Assembly (NCBI GenBank): GCA_030040475.1
Contig: JASHTQ010000257.1
Coordinates: 1 to 27,706, forward strand
DNA length: 27,706 bases
Reading direction: 5' to 3'
From: Streptosporangiaceae bacterium
GTDB lineage: Bacteria; Actinomycetota; Actinomycetes; Streptosporangiales; Streptosporangiaceae
The translations under genes were made by a program, and so were the position numbers. Below, piece by piece: positions 15,038-23,184 of the stretch (positions are counted from its first letter, which is position 1; each line of letters begins with the position of its first letter). The notes beneath the pieces were generated by a model that saw nothing but the letters and a program-made list of their open reading frames with translations, did no database searches and was not told where the DNA came from.

Positions 15038-15383
15038 TCAGCCTGGCCAGGATCCCGCAGGGCCAGCCGCGGAGAGGCTTCGCTGGAGTACGCGACACGC
15101 CTCCGCGGCCAGGCCCGCACGGAGGGCGTCGGCCTGCCACCGGGCCACGGCCTGGAGGGGCGCGAACGGGTCATCTTCGGCTACGTGTACCTGGACCGGC
15201 AGCCCGATCCGGGCGTTGGCCGGTATGGGCGCTATCCCGTGCAGCAGCACTACGCCGGCGGCCGTCCGGCGCTGGCCCCACAGGCTGCCGATGACCCCGG
15301 CGCCCATCGAGAACCCCGGCAAGCACGGCCGGCCCGGGCACCGCCTCCAGCGCCGACCTCTGCCTGCCGCAGCGCCAGGCCAA
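15038..15383 (-). pseudogene. Dienelactone hydrolase family remnant
   Basis: GFSMGAGVIGSLWGQ is the nucleophile-elbow block, then GVVLLHGIAPIPANARIGLPVQVHVAEDDPFAP and VARWQADALRAGLAAE follow, the last parts before the catalytic His in this alpha/beta-hydrolase group. Resemblance ends near 15095 and the His block is missing. Just upstream of the elbow, ALEAVPGPAVLAG lies in the neighbouring frame; removing one base of the four-C run at 15314-15317 (G on the coding strand) would join it to FSMG. The elbow also has Ser where this family commonly has Cys or Ser. The N-terminal half is absent. Non-functional. Confidence 0.7.
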
Positions 15384-15521
15384 GCCCCCATCTCGCGCTG
15401 ATGCCGGCGCCGCCGGTCTCCAGGAGGCCGTCAGTGACGGCTCCCTTCCTCAGCGGTTTCATGGCTAGGGCTGTCCATCCCGGGCCGCCCCGTTCCGCCT
15501 CCGGCAGATACGCTGCTGCCC

Positions 15522-16442
15522 ATGAAGTTCGCGATCGCGATCCCGCAGTTCTATGGCGACGGTGAGTTCGACCCTGGGGCGTTCCGCGCCTACTTCGCAC
15601 GAGCCGAGGAGCTCGGCTTCGACAGCGCGTGGGCGCAGGAGCAGATGGTGGGCAGCGGCTGGCCGCAGCTCGGGCCCATCGAGGCAATGACCTATGCGGC
15701 CGCGTGCACTGAGCGGATGCGCCTGGGGTGCGTGGTGTTCGTGTCGACCCTGTACAGTCCGGTGCACCTGGCGAAGAGCCTCAGCTCGCTGGACCAGCTC
15801 AGCCGGGGACGGATCGATATCGGCGTGGGAACCGGCGGCAAGGGGAGGCCGTTCGCTGCCTTCGGCGTCGATCCGCACCGGTATGTGGCCAGGTTCACCG
15901 AGGGGCTGGCGCTGATGAAGGCGCTGTGGACGGAGCCCAGCGTCACCTTCGAAGGAGAGTTCTGGCAGCTCAAGGGCGCATCGATGGAGCCCAAGCCGTT
16001 CCAGAAACCCTATCCGCCGATCTGGTTCGGCGCGGCCGCCCCGTCCGCGCTGCGGCGCGCGATCCGGCTGGGCGACGGCTTTTTCGGGGCGGGCTCGTCT
16101 ACGACCGCGCGGTTCGGCGAGCAGGTCCAGGTCGTACGCCAGGCGCTGGCCGAGGCGGGCAGGCCCGCCGGGGATTTCCCGATCGCCAAGCGGGTCTACG
16201 TCGCGGTGGACGACGATGCCGGGCGGGCGCGTGACCGGATGAACGCCGCGCTGACACGCCTGTACGGGCAGCGCGTTGAGGCCATCGAGGCAGCCGCGGT
16301 CGCCGGAACGCCTGCCGACTGCGTGCGCGACGTGCAGCAGGTCGCCGACGCAGGCGCGGAACTGATCCTGTTCACCGCGCTGTTCGACCAGGAAAGGCAG
16401 GCCGAGCGGCTGGCCGCGGAGGTGATCCCCGGGCTCAGCTAG
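15522..16442 (+). CDS. Luciferase-like (LLM) flavin/F420-dependent oxidoreductase
   Basis: 306 residues, complete. MKFAIAIPQF begins the TIM barrel. AEELGFDSAWAQEQ, ERMRLGCVVFVSTLYSPVHLAKSLSSLDQLSRGRIDIGVGTGG and PIWFGAAAPSALRRAIRLGDGFFGAG are the standard blocks of bacterial luciferase-like monooxygenases and F420-dependent reductases. The substrate and whether F420 or FMN is used cannot be told from sequence. GTPADCVRDVQQVADAGAELILF is the usual C-terminal helix-strand. ATG 15522 matches the family start; no strong ribosome site is seen. It converges with the GH5 gene, and the coding ends overlap by eight bases. Confidence 0.88.
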   Translation: MKFAIAIPQFYGDGEFDPGAFRAYFARAEELGFDSAWAQEQMVGSGWPQLGPIEAMTYAAACTERMRLGCVVFVSTLYSPVHLAKSLSSLDQLSRGRIDIGVGTGGKGRPFAAFGVDPHRYVARFTEGLALMKALWTEPSVTFEGEFWQLKGASMEPKPFQKPYPPIWFGAAAPSALRRAIRLGDGFFGAGSSTTARFGEQVQVVRQALAEAGRPAGDFPIAKRVYVAVDDDAGRARDRMNAALTRLYGQRVEAIEAAAVAGTPADCVRDVQQVADAGAELILFTALFDQERQAERLAAEVIPGLS

Positions 16443-17622
16443 CGCCGACCGACCCTGGTTCCTGACTGGCGATACCGGGCCCGATGTGCGGCAGGGTCAT
16501 GGACTGCAGCATCTTCGCCAGCGCCGGGCTCGCTGCAGCCGCCCAGTTCGAGGTGAGCAGGCCGTAGGGCTCGGGCTCGCCCCAGTTGTATTTCACCGGA
16601 CCGCTCGGCGGGTTGATGCTCGTGCCGTGCGTCGGGTTGAGCGCCCACCAGCACCAGTCCACGTCGGCGTCGGTCAGCCAGGCCGCAAGGTTGGCCCACC
16701 ACCCGGCGGGCGGAGCGCTGCCGGGCTGGGAGGTCGGGGCCAGGCCGTAGGTGGCGAGCGAGCCGGTGTTGTCGCCAAGCTCGCCGATCCACAGCGGCGC
16801 GATCTGTTCGGTGAGGATGTACCCTCCGGCCTTGTTCATCTGTTCCGCGTAGGCCGCCGGGGACTGGCCCTCGGCGTGGTCCCAGGAGTAGTCGTGCATG
16901 CTGTAGACGACCTTGCCTGGCCGTTCCAGCGTGACCTGGTGGCTGGCCACGCCGGTGAGGCTGGTGGCATAGCTCAGGCCCTCGCAGATGATCAGCGGCT
17001 CCGGGTTGATCTCGTGGATGAGGTTTCCGATAGTCGTGTACATGGCGGCGATGTCGGTCTGCCCGCCGGTCCCCCAGGTCGGGGAGAGAACCTTCCCACC
17101 GACCGTCGCGGGGCGGGGTTCGTTCTTGATGTCCAAGGCGGCGACCAGCGGATCCGAGGCGTACCTCCTGGCAATGCCCTGCCATACCTGGGTAAACCTC
17201 GCCGCGGGCCAGCGGTCGTTAAACCACAGCCCGTTCTCGTCGCTGGCCGAGCAGCACCAGCCGTAGTCGAGCAGGTGGCAGTTCGGTATGACGATCAGGC
17301 CGGCCCCGGTGAGCGCCCGTACGCAGGCGTCGTAGATCTCCATCGGAGTCTTGCCGTACAGGTCGCTGTTGGCGGCGAGGTACTGATCGGGCACCGGTTT
17401 GGACTGCTCGGTCATCCACAGGCTGAAAGGCAGCCGCACGCAGTTGAATCCCAGGCCGGCGATGAGCTCGGCCAGCGTGTTGCGGTTCGTCTGGTCAAGC
17501 CCGACAGGGACCCCCATGTCCTCGCTAGCGCCGTACCAGTTCACCCCGGCCAGACGGACACGCCGGCCGTGGGCGTCGACGACGAAACGGCCGCTGGTCG
17601 ATAGGGGCAGGGCCAGGCTCAT
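16435..17622 (-). CDS. Glycoside hydrolase family 5-like (cellulase-type) enzyme, apparently without signal peptide
   Basis: About 395 residues from ATG 17622, which has GGAGG seven bases upstream. The chain follows the GH5 (clan A) pattern. GVNWYGAS and GFNCVRLPFSLWM come near the N-terminus. Glu168 in LDIKNEPRP is the likely acid/base, a VVYSMHDYSW block follows, and Glu281 in LWIGELGDN is the likely nucleophile. WCWWALNPTHG is the aromatic strand near the end. These enzymes hydrolyse beta-linked glucans or related glycosides. No secretory leader or carbohydrate-binding module is visible, which is unusual for a polymer-degrading enzyme, so an intracellular glycoside substrate is possible. 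A longer GTG/ATG start up to 17688 would not add a leader. Confidence 0.85.
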   Translation of the reverse strand: MSLALPLSTSGRFVVDAHGRRVRLAGVNWYGASEDMGVPVGLDQTNRNTLAELIAGLGFNCVRLPFSLWMTEQSKPVPDQYLAANSDLYGKTPMEIYDACVRALTGAGLIVIPNCHLLDYGWCCSASDENGLWFNDRWPAARFTQVWQGIARRYASDPLVAALDIKNEPRPATVGGKVLSPTWGTGGQTDIAAMYTTIGNLIHEINPEPLIICEGLSYATSLTGVASHQVTLERPGKVVYSMHDYSWDHAEGQSPAAYAEQMNKAGGYILTEQIAPLWIGELGDNTGSLATYGLAPTSQPGSAPPAGWWANLAAWLTDADVDWCWWALNPTHGTSINPPSGPVKYNWGEPEPYGLLTSNWAAAASPALAKMLQSMTLPHIGPGIASQEPGSVGAS

Positions 17623-17975
17623 GATGATTCCTCCCGATATGCCGCCCGGATAACGTCTCACCCTCTCAGGGGCGACGGAGCACGGCAAGATACACCGGCC
17701 GTGCGGCCGGCAAGCCGTGTCCGCAGGAATCTACCCACAGCACGATCATGCGGGTTTCATGTGGCCGGTCACGTATGGTGACCGAGGCTGTGGAGACGGG
17801 AGGGCGCGCCATGTCCATCCGGGAGATCACACTCATCCCCCGACCGGTCACCTGGCCCGGTTCGCCGCGTTCGGCACCATCGGCGGCTCCGTCTTCTGGG
17901 TCGGCATCGGGCTGCAGCTGCTGCTGACCGGCGGCGAGCTGAATGACTTGCGTCGGAGGTGACGAAGGGCCGCGG
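17623..17975. other. Stretch without a convincing gene
   Basis: Between the GH5 start and the end of the PPOX gene no frame is convincing. An 81-codon frame (17717-17962, +) has a single hydrophobic stretch near its end (FAAFGTIGGSVFWVGIGLQLLL), but its first half looks non-coding and it has no start with a ribosome site. It may be the remains of a small membrane protein. The inverted repeat at 17766-17784 is the only clear signal. Confidence 0.5.
17766..17784. promoter_or_regulatory. Perfect inverted repeat, likely operator
   Basis: CGGTCACGTATGGTGACCG has seven-base arms and a five-base centre, in a 350-base stretch without a convincing gene, about 145 bases upstream of the GH5 start. The symmetry fits a dimeric repressor such as a LacI- or TetR-type protein. 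It might control the leftward GH5 gene. No regulator gene lies next to it. Confidence 0.45.
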
Positions 17976-18662
17976 CTATGGCTGAGGAGATCCTGCCAGG
18001 CCGGACGGGCGATAAGCCAGGGCGGCGATATGCGGAGGCAGCGGGATCTCGGCGGGAAGGACGGGATCGGGCTGCGGGGACTGCCAGGTGGCGGTGAGCG
18101 GGAGGACGCCGGCCCACACGGGGAGGGCGGCGTCGGGGGTGTCGCCGTCGTCGGGCGGGCCGGTGCGGATCTTCACCGAGGCCTCGGCCAGGGACAGGGC
18201 GAGCAGGGTCGTCTTGGCCAGTTCCTTCTTGTTCGGGCGGCGGGCGTAGTCCCACTGGCCCGGCACGAGGTGCTCGCTCAGGGCGCGCAGGCCGGCCAGC
18301 TTCTCCGCCGGGTCGGTCACCAGCCTGGGCACGCCGTAGATCATCGCGCTGCGGTAGTTGACCGCATGCTCGAACACCGACCTGGCCAGCACCAGCCCAT
18401 CCAGGTGCGTCACGGTCACGCAGACGGTGGCGCGCGGCGCCGCGACCAGGCTGCGGCTGGCCACCGAGCCGTGCAGGTACACCGCGTCGCCGGCAAGGCC
18501 GTAGACGGTCGGCACCACCATCGGGTCTCCGTCCACGATGACGCCGAGATGGCAGATCAGGCCGGCCCGCAGGATGTCGTCGAGGTCCCGCCGGTCGGTG
18601 CTGCCCTGCTCGCGAAGGCGGCGGTGCCTGGTGCGTTCGGTGACGGGCAGGAGGGAGGCCAT
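17976..18662 (-). CDS. PPOX-family flavin-binding protein (pyridoxamine 5'-phosphate oxidase-like)
   Basis: 228 residues, complete. The split-barrel flavin-binding group resembles the PF12900-type pyridoxamine-phosphate-oxidase-like family. ICHLGVIVDGDPMVVPTVYG, VYLHGSVASRSL, VCVTVTHLDGLVLARS and EHAVNYRSAMIYG are the characteristic consecutive blocks that bind FMN. The C-terminal region has KTTLLALSLAEASVKIRTGPP. These proteins bind FMN, F420 or heme, and individual substrates are rarely known. ATG 18662 is 22 bases from the divergent, deleted luciferase-like gene. The pair of flavin/F420-type genes is common in actinobacteria, so it may have worked together before the neighbour decayed. Confidence 0.88.
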   Translation of the reverse strand: MASLLPVTERTRHRRLREQGSTDRRDLDDILRAGLICHLGVIVDGDPMVVPTVYGLAGDAVYLHGSVASRSLVAAPRATVCVTVTHLDGLVLARSVFEHAVNYRSAMIYGVPRLVTDPAEKLAGLRALSEHLVPGQWDYARRPNKKELAKTTLLALSLAEASVKIRTGPPDDGDTPDAALPVWAGVLPLTATWQSPQPDPVLPAEIPLPPHIAALAYRPSGLAGSPQP

Positions 18663-18684
18663 GGCTGGAGTCTAGGGCGAGGGC

Positions 18685-19149
18685 ATGCGGATCGGATTCG
18701 GCGCCCCGGTGGCGGGGGCATGGGCAACGCCCGGGTTCCTCGGAGCCTTCGCGGAGCGGGCCGAAGACACCGGGTACGCGTCGCTGTGGACGTTCCAGCG
18801 GCTGCTCGTGCCCGGGGGATCGAACATGGCGCCGGTGTACCACAGCGTGCTGGACCCGATGGTCGCGCTCGGGTACGCGGCGGCGCGGACGGCGCGGATC
18901 AGGCTCGGCGTCGCGGTGATCAACATGCCGTTCGTCTCCTCCGCCTACCTGGCCAAGCAGGCGACAACGGTCGACGTGCTGTCGGGCAGCTTCGGGCAGA
19001 TCCGATCCGATACGGAGTGGCTCGCCGGGCAGGGCGTTACCGAGGTGTTCTACGACCTGAACTGGGATCCGCAAGTCGGCAACCCCGCGGTGGAACCGGA
19101 GGCGGCTGCCGAGCGCGCCACCGAGATCCTTGCCGCGCTTGCCCCGTAG
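18685..19149 (+). pseudogene. Luciferase-like (LLM) oxidoreductase with internal deletion
   Basis: 154 codons in one open frame, about half the family length. The N-terminal part (MRIGFGAPVAG... to AYLAKQATTVDVLSG) is a normal LLM start. The end, QIRSDTEWLAGQGVTEVFYDLNWDP then ERATEILAALAP, is the normal LLM C-terminus. The central barrel strands are missing. The joint falls at SG-SFGQ, at about 18985-18995, where TCGGGCAG occurs twice (18982-18989 and 18992-18999). The deletion kept the frame, so a short protein may be made, but it cannot form a TIM barrel. Divergent from the PPOX gene. Confidence 0.72.
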
Positions 19150-19216
19150 GAGACCTGCCTGGTTGCCACGCCTGTAGTAGTACGTGGCAGAGCTGGTATC
19201 GGGGTGGTGAGCGCGC

Positions 19217-19477
19217 GTGGCGGAGGACGTCGTGCTCGATGTCCGCGACCCGCGGATGCGGTACGGCCGCAACGACGTGCTCGACGGGGTGTCGTGCGCC
19301 GCGCGGCGCGGTGAGGTGCTGGCCCTGCTAGGGCCGAACGGCGCAGGCAAGACGACCACGGTCGAGATACTCGAGGGCTTCCGGATGCGGTCGGCCGGGC
19401 AGGTCAGCGTGCTCGGCGCCGATCCGGGGTCGAGCGTGGCGGCCAGGCACGAGAAGGCGATGCTGCGGGTGCGATGA
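19217..19477 (+). pseudogene. ABC transporter ATPase, N-terminal fragment
   Basis: 86 codons. The Walker A motif LLGPNGAGKTTTVEIL is intact and the frame matches the N-terminus of the ABC-2/drug-export ATPases through SVLGADPGSS. It then turns into an unrelated short tail (VAARHEKAMLRVR) and stops. The Q-loop, signature (LSGGQ), Walker B and H-loop are all missing, so it cannot act as an ATPase. No permease gene is near. The tail could be the last codons of another gene brought in by deletion. The downstream HTH gene starts 11 bases after the stop. Confidence 0.7.
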
Positions 19478-19488
19478 GGTGAGCGCCG

Positions 19489-19731
19489 ATGAGTGAGATG
19501 ATCTACAACCGCATCGCGATGCTGCGGGCGGAACGCGGGATCTCCCGGCGGCAGCTTGCCGGCGCCCTCAGCGTGCACTACCAGACGGTTGGCTACCTGG
19601 AGCGCGGCGAGTACAATCCCAGCCTGCACCTGGCGCTGCGGATCGCCGCATACTTCGAGGTACCGGTCGAGGTGATCTTCTCTACCGAGCCGTTCCCGCG
19701 CATCGGTGCCGGTGCAGCATCAGCGGGCTGA
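19489..19731 (+). CDS. Small XRE-type helix-turn-helix regulator
   Basis: 80 residues. The helix-turn-helix is clear: IAMLRAERGISRRQLAGALSVHYQTVGYLERGEYNPSLHLALRIAAYFEVPVEVIF (about residues 8-64), the Cro/C1 pattern with the recognition helix around HYQTVGYLERG. Such short regulators of the YozG kind often sit after a membrane protein or ABC transporter gene, so the upstream ABC fragment may be its former partner. ATG 19489 is well supported by GAGGTGAG six bases upstream. Its stop overlaps the end of the convergent LAL regulator gene by 12 bases. Target unknown, probably the local transporter or itself. Confidence 0.85.
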   Translation: MSEMIYNRIAMLRAERGISRRQLAGALSVHYQTVGYLERGEYNPSLHLALRIAAYFEVPVEVIFSTEPFPRIGAGAASAG

Positions 19732-22713
19732 GGGCTCGGCGATCAGGCCTTCCCTGTGCGCGATCGCGGCGGCCTCGGTCCGGCTGGCCGCGCCGAGCTT
19801 GGCGAGGATGTTCGATACGTGCACGCTGGCCGTCTTCGGCGCGATGAACAGCACCGAGGCGATCTCCCTGTTGCTGCGGCCCGCAGCGATGAGCCGGAGC
19901 ACCTCGCGTTCCCTGCTTGTCAGCGAGGAAAGAGCCGCGCCGTCCGCGGTGTCGGCCGGCGCGGTCCCGATCCTGGCCCGGCGCGCCAGGTCGTCAAGCG
20001 CCGCGCGCAACGGCATGGCGCCGAGCTTGTCCGCGGTCTGCGCGGCCAGCCGCCACTGCTCGGTGGCCTCGTCCCTGCGACCCGCCTCGGCCAGCGCCTC
20101 GGCAAGCCGCCACCGGGTGCGGGCCGTCTCGTAGACGTAGGCGGGACCGAACGCGTCGAGGACCGCCCGCCACGCCTCCGGCTGGTTGTCCCCGCTGGCC
20201 CGGCCGTACTCCGCCTCGGCCCTGGCCAGCCAGCCATGCCCCTCGGGACCCATGATGAACTTAGGCCGCTTGACGTACGCCGCGCCCTCGCGGGCGATCT
20301 GCCGCAATTCCGCCGCCGCGGCCAGTTCGGCGGCTTCCGCGTCGTGGTCGCCGAGGGCGCGCGCCTGGATAGCCCGGTCGGCCCGGGCGCTCAGCGCGAC
20401 GCAGGCCGGCCTGATGACCGACGGATGGTAGCCCCACGGCGGCTCGGAGGACAGGCTGATCGCGGTCATGGCCTCCGATATGGCCAGCTCGGCATCGCCC
20501 TGCCAGAGGGCGTGCTCGGCGAGCAGACCGCGGGCGATGAACCCGTCGAACCCGTGCGTCGAGAAGAACGGCTTGATCCAGGCCTGCCGCTCGGCGACCG
20601 CGGGGTTTCCCCGCGCGACGTCGATGAACAGGGCCATCGACGACAGGTAGGCCTCGGCGATGCTGGTGACCCGGACCGCGAAGCCGTCGGCGATCTGCTG
20701 CGCGTGGTCCCACTTGCCGTCGGCGAAATGACACTGGAAATGCAGGTGCTGCAGGTCAAGGCCGAACGGCGCGAGGTTGAGCCCGGCGTGGCTGGCCCGC
20801 TTGCCGCCCTCGTGCGCCACGGCCGCGCCGACGCCCAGGTCGCCGCGCTCCAGGTGCGCCCGGGCCAGGTGGTAGGCGGCCCGGAGCTCTACGCCGATCA
20901 TCTTGGCTTCCCGCGCCTGCTTGTGCGCGGCGGTGAAGAGCTTGATCGCCTCGTCGTTCTGGCCGTCCCGGTTGTCAAGGAAGCCCATGGTGACCAGGGC
21001 GTCGGCCTCGACCCACGGCGAGCCTGCCGCCCGGGCAGCGGCGGCGGCCCGCTCGGCCCATTCCTTGGCCAGGACGTTGTCCTCGAGCAGCAGCGTGTAG
21101 GCGTAGGTGGCGATGGCCCGCGCGTGCCACCAGGTCGGCGGATCGCGCGGGCAGCCCTCGACGGTCTCGCGGGCCACCTCGATCGCCTCGTAATTCGCCT
21201 TGGCGTCGTCCACCAGCATCAGGAAGTACGCGAGCCGCTCGCCGATCCGGCAGGGCAGGCTGGGGTCCTCGGCGGCCTCGGCACCGGCGGCCAGCGCGTG
21301 CCTGAGCCGGCGCAGCAGGTGCACGGCGCGCTCCACGTCGCCGCTGGCCGCCGCGTTGCTCGCGGACAGCAGGCCGAGCTTTCCCCGGGCCATGCCGACC
21401 GTCTTCTCCGGCTCGCTCACCCGCTCCCACAGCGCGAGCGCCTGGTCGTAATGGCGGTGTGCCTCGGCGGGCGCGCCTAGCCGCTCCGCCTCGTCCCCGG
21501 CCCGGATCGAGGCGGCGAAGGCTCCGGGAATGTCGTGGCTGGCCAGGCAGTGCTGGGCAAGCTCGGCGGCCGTCCCGGGAACCGCGAGCCGCCGCTCATC
21601 GGACAGCAGGGTGCTCATCGTGCCGTGCAGCCTGGTCCGCTCCCCCGGCAGCAGGTCGGCGTACACGGCCTCGCGCAGGAGCGCGTGCCGGAAGACATAG
21701 CCCTCGGTGCCGTCCGGGACGAGCAGCTGGTGGGTGACCGCCTCCCGTACCGCGCCCTCGTACTCGTCGGCCTGCAGGCCCGAGGCGGCCCGCACCAGCT
21801 CGTCGTCGGCCTTGCGCCCGGCCACCGCCGCCGCGCGGAGCACGCGCTGGGCGGCGTCCGAAAGCTGCTCGACGCGGCTGAGCAGCAGGGCCGCCAGGCC
21901 GGCGGGCAGCGAGCGGCGCTCGGCCGGGTCCCCGGTTACCAGGGCGGCGAGCAGTTCCTCCGCGTAGTAGGCGTTGCCCTCGGCGCGGGCCATGATGTCG
22001 TTCAGCTCGGTCGCGTCCAGGCGGCCGGGTGCCGCGGCGGTCACGTGCTCGGCCAGCGCAGACGGATCAAGCGGCGCGAGGTCGACGGAGATGACGCTAG
22101 GCAGCCGCTGCAGTTCGGCCACCACCGGCCGCAGCGGGTGCCGTCGGTGCAGGTCGTCGGTGCGGTAGGTGCCGATGAGCGCGACCCGCTCCCGGTGCAG
22201 CATCCGGGAAAGGAACGTGACGAGGTCCCTGGTGGAGGCGTCGGCCCAGTGCAGGTCCTCGAGCACGAGCAGGACGGGCGCGGCGGCCGCGAGCTCGGTG
22301 AGCAGGCCGAGCACGCCGCCGAACATCTGCTGCCTGGCCAGGCCGGAGCGGTCCTCGTCGGCTCGGTGCCCGTCGCCGGCCTCGGGGAGCAGCCGGCTCA
22401 GCGCCGGGCGCGCGGACAGCGCGTCGCGGACGCCGGTCGCCTGGGCGGCGCCCCGCAGCGCGTCGGCGAGCGGCAGGTAGGGCACGCTGTCGCCGAGCTC
22501 GGCGCACTGGCCGGACAGGACCGTGAAGCCGCGGGCGGCGGCCAGGCGCGAGGCCTCCGCGACCAGGCGGGACTTGCCGACCCCGGCGTCGCCGCTGACC
22601 AGGGCGACCACCGCGCGCCCCGCCGCGGCGTCATCGAGCAGCGTGAGCAGGCGGCCGAGCTCGCCATCCCGCCCGACCATCCGCCCCGCCGGCACCCGCA
22701 GAACCATATGCAC
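19720..22713 (-). CDS. LuxR-family transcriptional regulator with AAA ATPase (LAL type)
   Basis: 997 residues, typical for LAL regulators. Walker A is GDAGVGKS at residues 41-48 and Walker B is LLVLEDLHWAD, about 166-176. A helical repeat region (about 380-900) follows, including LASHDIPGAFAASIRAGDEAE and AYHLARAHLERGD. The C-terminal LuxR helix-turn-helix reads LTSREREVLRLIAAGRSNREIASVLFIAPKTASVHVSNILAKLG. The protein is thought to sense a signal through the repeat region, hydrolyse ATP and bind DNA. Start GTG 22713 has GGGA five bases upstream; ATG 22707 is possible. It has no obvious local target operon. Confidence 0.92.
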   Translation of the reverse strand: MHMVLRVPAGRMVGRDGELGRLLTLLDDAAAGRAVVALVSGDAGVGKSRLVAEASRLAAARGFTVLSGQCAELGDSVPYLPLADALRGAAQATGVRDALSARPALSRLLPEAGDGHRADEDRSGLARQQMFGGVLGLLTELAAAAPVLLVLEDLHWADASTRDLVTFLSRMLHRERVALIGTYRTDDLHRRHPLRPVVAELQRLPSVISVDLAPLDPSALAEHVTAAAPGRLDATELNDIMARAEGNAYYAEELLAALVTGDPAERRSLPAGLAALLLSRVEQLSDAAQRVLRAAAVAGRKADDELVRAASGLQADEYEGAVREAVTHQLLVPDGTEGYVFRHALLREAVYADLLPGERTRLHGTMSTLLSDERRLAVPGTAAELAQHCLASHDIPGAFAASIRAGDEAERLGAPAEAHRHYDQALALWERVSEPEKTVGMARGKLGLLSASNAAASGDVERAVHLLRRLRHALAAGAEAAEDPSLPCRIGERLAYFLMLVDDAKANYEAIEVARETVEGCPRDPPTWWHARAIATYAYTLLLEDNVLAKEWAERAAAAARAAGSPWVEADALVTMGFLDNRDGQNDEAIKLFTAAHKQAREAKMIGVELRAAYHLARAHLERGDLGVGAAVAHEGGKRASHAGLNLAPFGLDLQHLHFQCHFADGKWDHAQQIADGFAVRVTSIAEAYLSSMALFIDVARGNPAVAERQAWIKPFFSTHGFDGFIARGLLAEHALWQGDAELAISEAMTAISLSSEPPWGYHPSVIRPACVALSARADRAIQARALGDHDAEAAELAAAAELRQIAREGAAYVKRPKFIMGPEGHGWLARAEAEYGRASGDNQPEAWRAVLDAFGPAYVYETARTRWRLAEALAEAGRRDEATEQWRLAAQTADKLGAMPLRAALDDLARRARIGTAPADTADGAALSSLTSREREVLRLIAAGRSNREIASVLFIAPKTASVHVSNILAKLGAASRTEAAAIAHREGLIAEPSAR

Positions 22714-22760
22714 GAGTATCCCATCAGCTCCCCGGTATTCCGATTCGTTAAGCTGCAGGC

Positions 22761-23168
22761 ATGGACAAGGTCAACCGGACGGACGCCGAGTGGCGTGAGC
22801 TGCTGAGCCCCGAGGAGTACGCGGTCTTGCGCCAGGCGGCCACCGAGGCGCCGTTCACCGGCGAGTACACCGACACCAAGACCGAGGGCGTGTACCGCTG
22901 CCGCGCGTGCGGGGCGGAGCTGTTCCGTTCGGACGCCAAGTTCGAGTCGCACTGCGGCTGGCCGTCGTTCTACCAGCCGTCGGAGTCGGACGCCGTTGTG
23001 CTCATCGAGGACGACACGCTCGGGATGGTCCGCACCGAGGTGCGCTGCGCGGCCTGCGACTCCCACCTCGGCCACGTGTTCACCGGCGAGGGCTACGAGG
23101 TCCCCACCGACCAGCGCTGGTGCATCAACTCGGTCTCGCTGAACCTCGAACCCACCGCCGGGTCGTGA
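22761..23168 (+). CDS. msrB: Peptide-methionine (R)-S-oxide reductase
   Basis: 135 residues, normal length. It reduces methionine-R-sulfoxide in proteins. Zinc ligands are Cys47 and Cys50 (YRCRACG) and Cys96 and Cys99 (VRCAACD). The catalytic Cys121 is in RWCINS. SHCGWPSFYQP (Cys65) is the usual second conserved block, a possible resolving cysteine. The gene is divergent from the LAL regulator and convergent with ArfB, 16 bases apart. All key residues are present. Confidence 0.96.
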   Translation: MDKVNRTDAEWRELLSPEEYAVLRQAATEAPFTGEYTDTKTEGVYRCRACGAELFRSDAKFESHCGWPSFYQPSESDAVVLIEDDTLGMVRTEVRCAACDSHLGHVFTGEGYEVPTDQRWCINSVSLNLEPTAGS

Positions 23169-23184
23169 GCTGGCCGGGCCGGTC

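Noticed and set aside
17717..17962. 81-codon plus-strand frame with a hydrophobic stretch
   Set aside because: The first half looks non-coding, no ribosome site, and no recognised family; kept only as a possible remnant in the gap entry.
19756..22806. Long plus-strand open frames opposite the LAL regulator
   Set aside because: Antisense artefacts of a high-GC gene; the LAL frame holds Walker A, Walker B and LuxR motifs.
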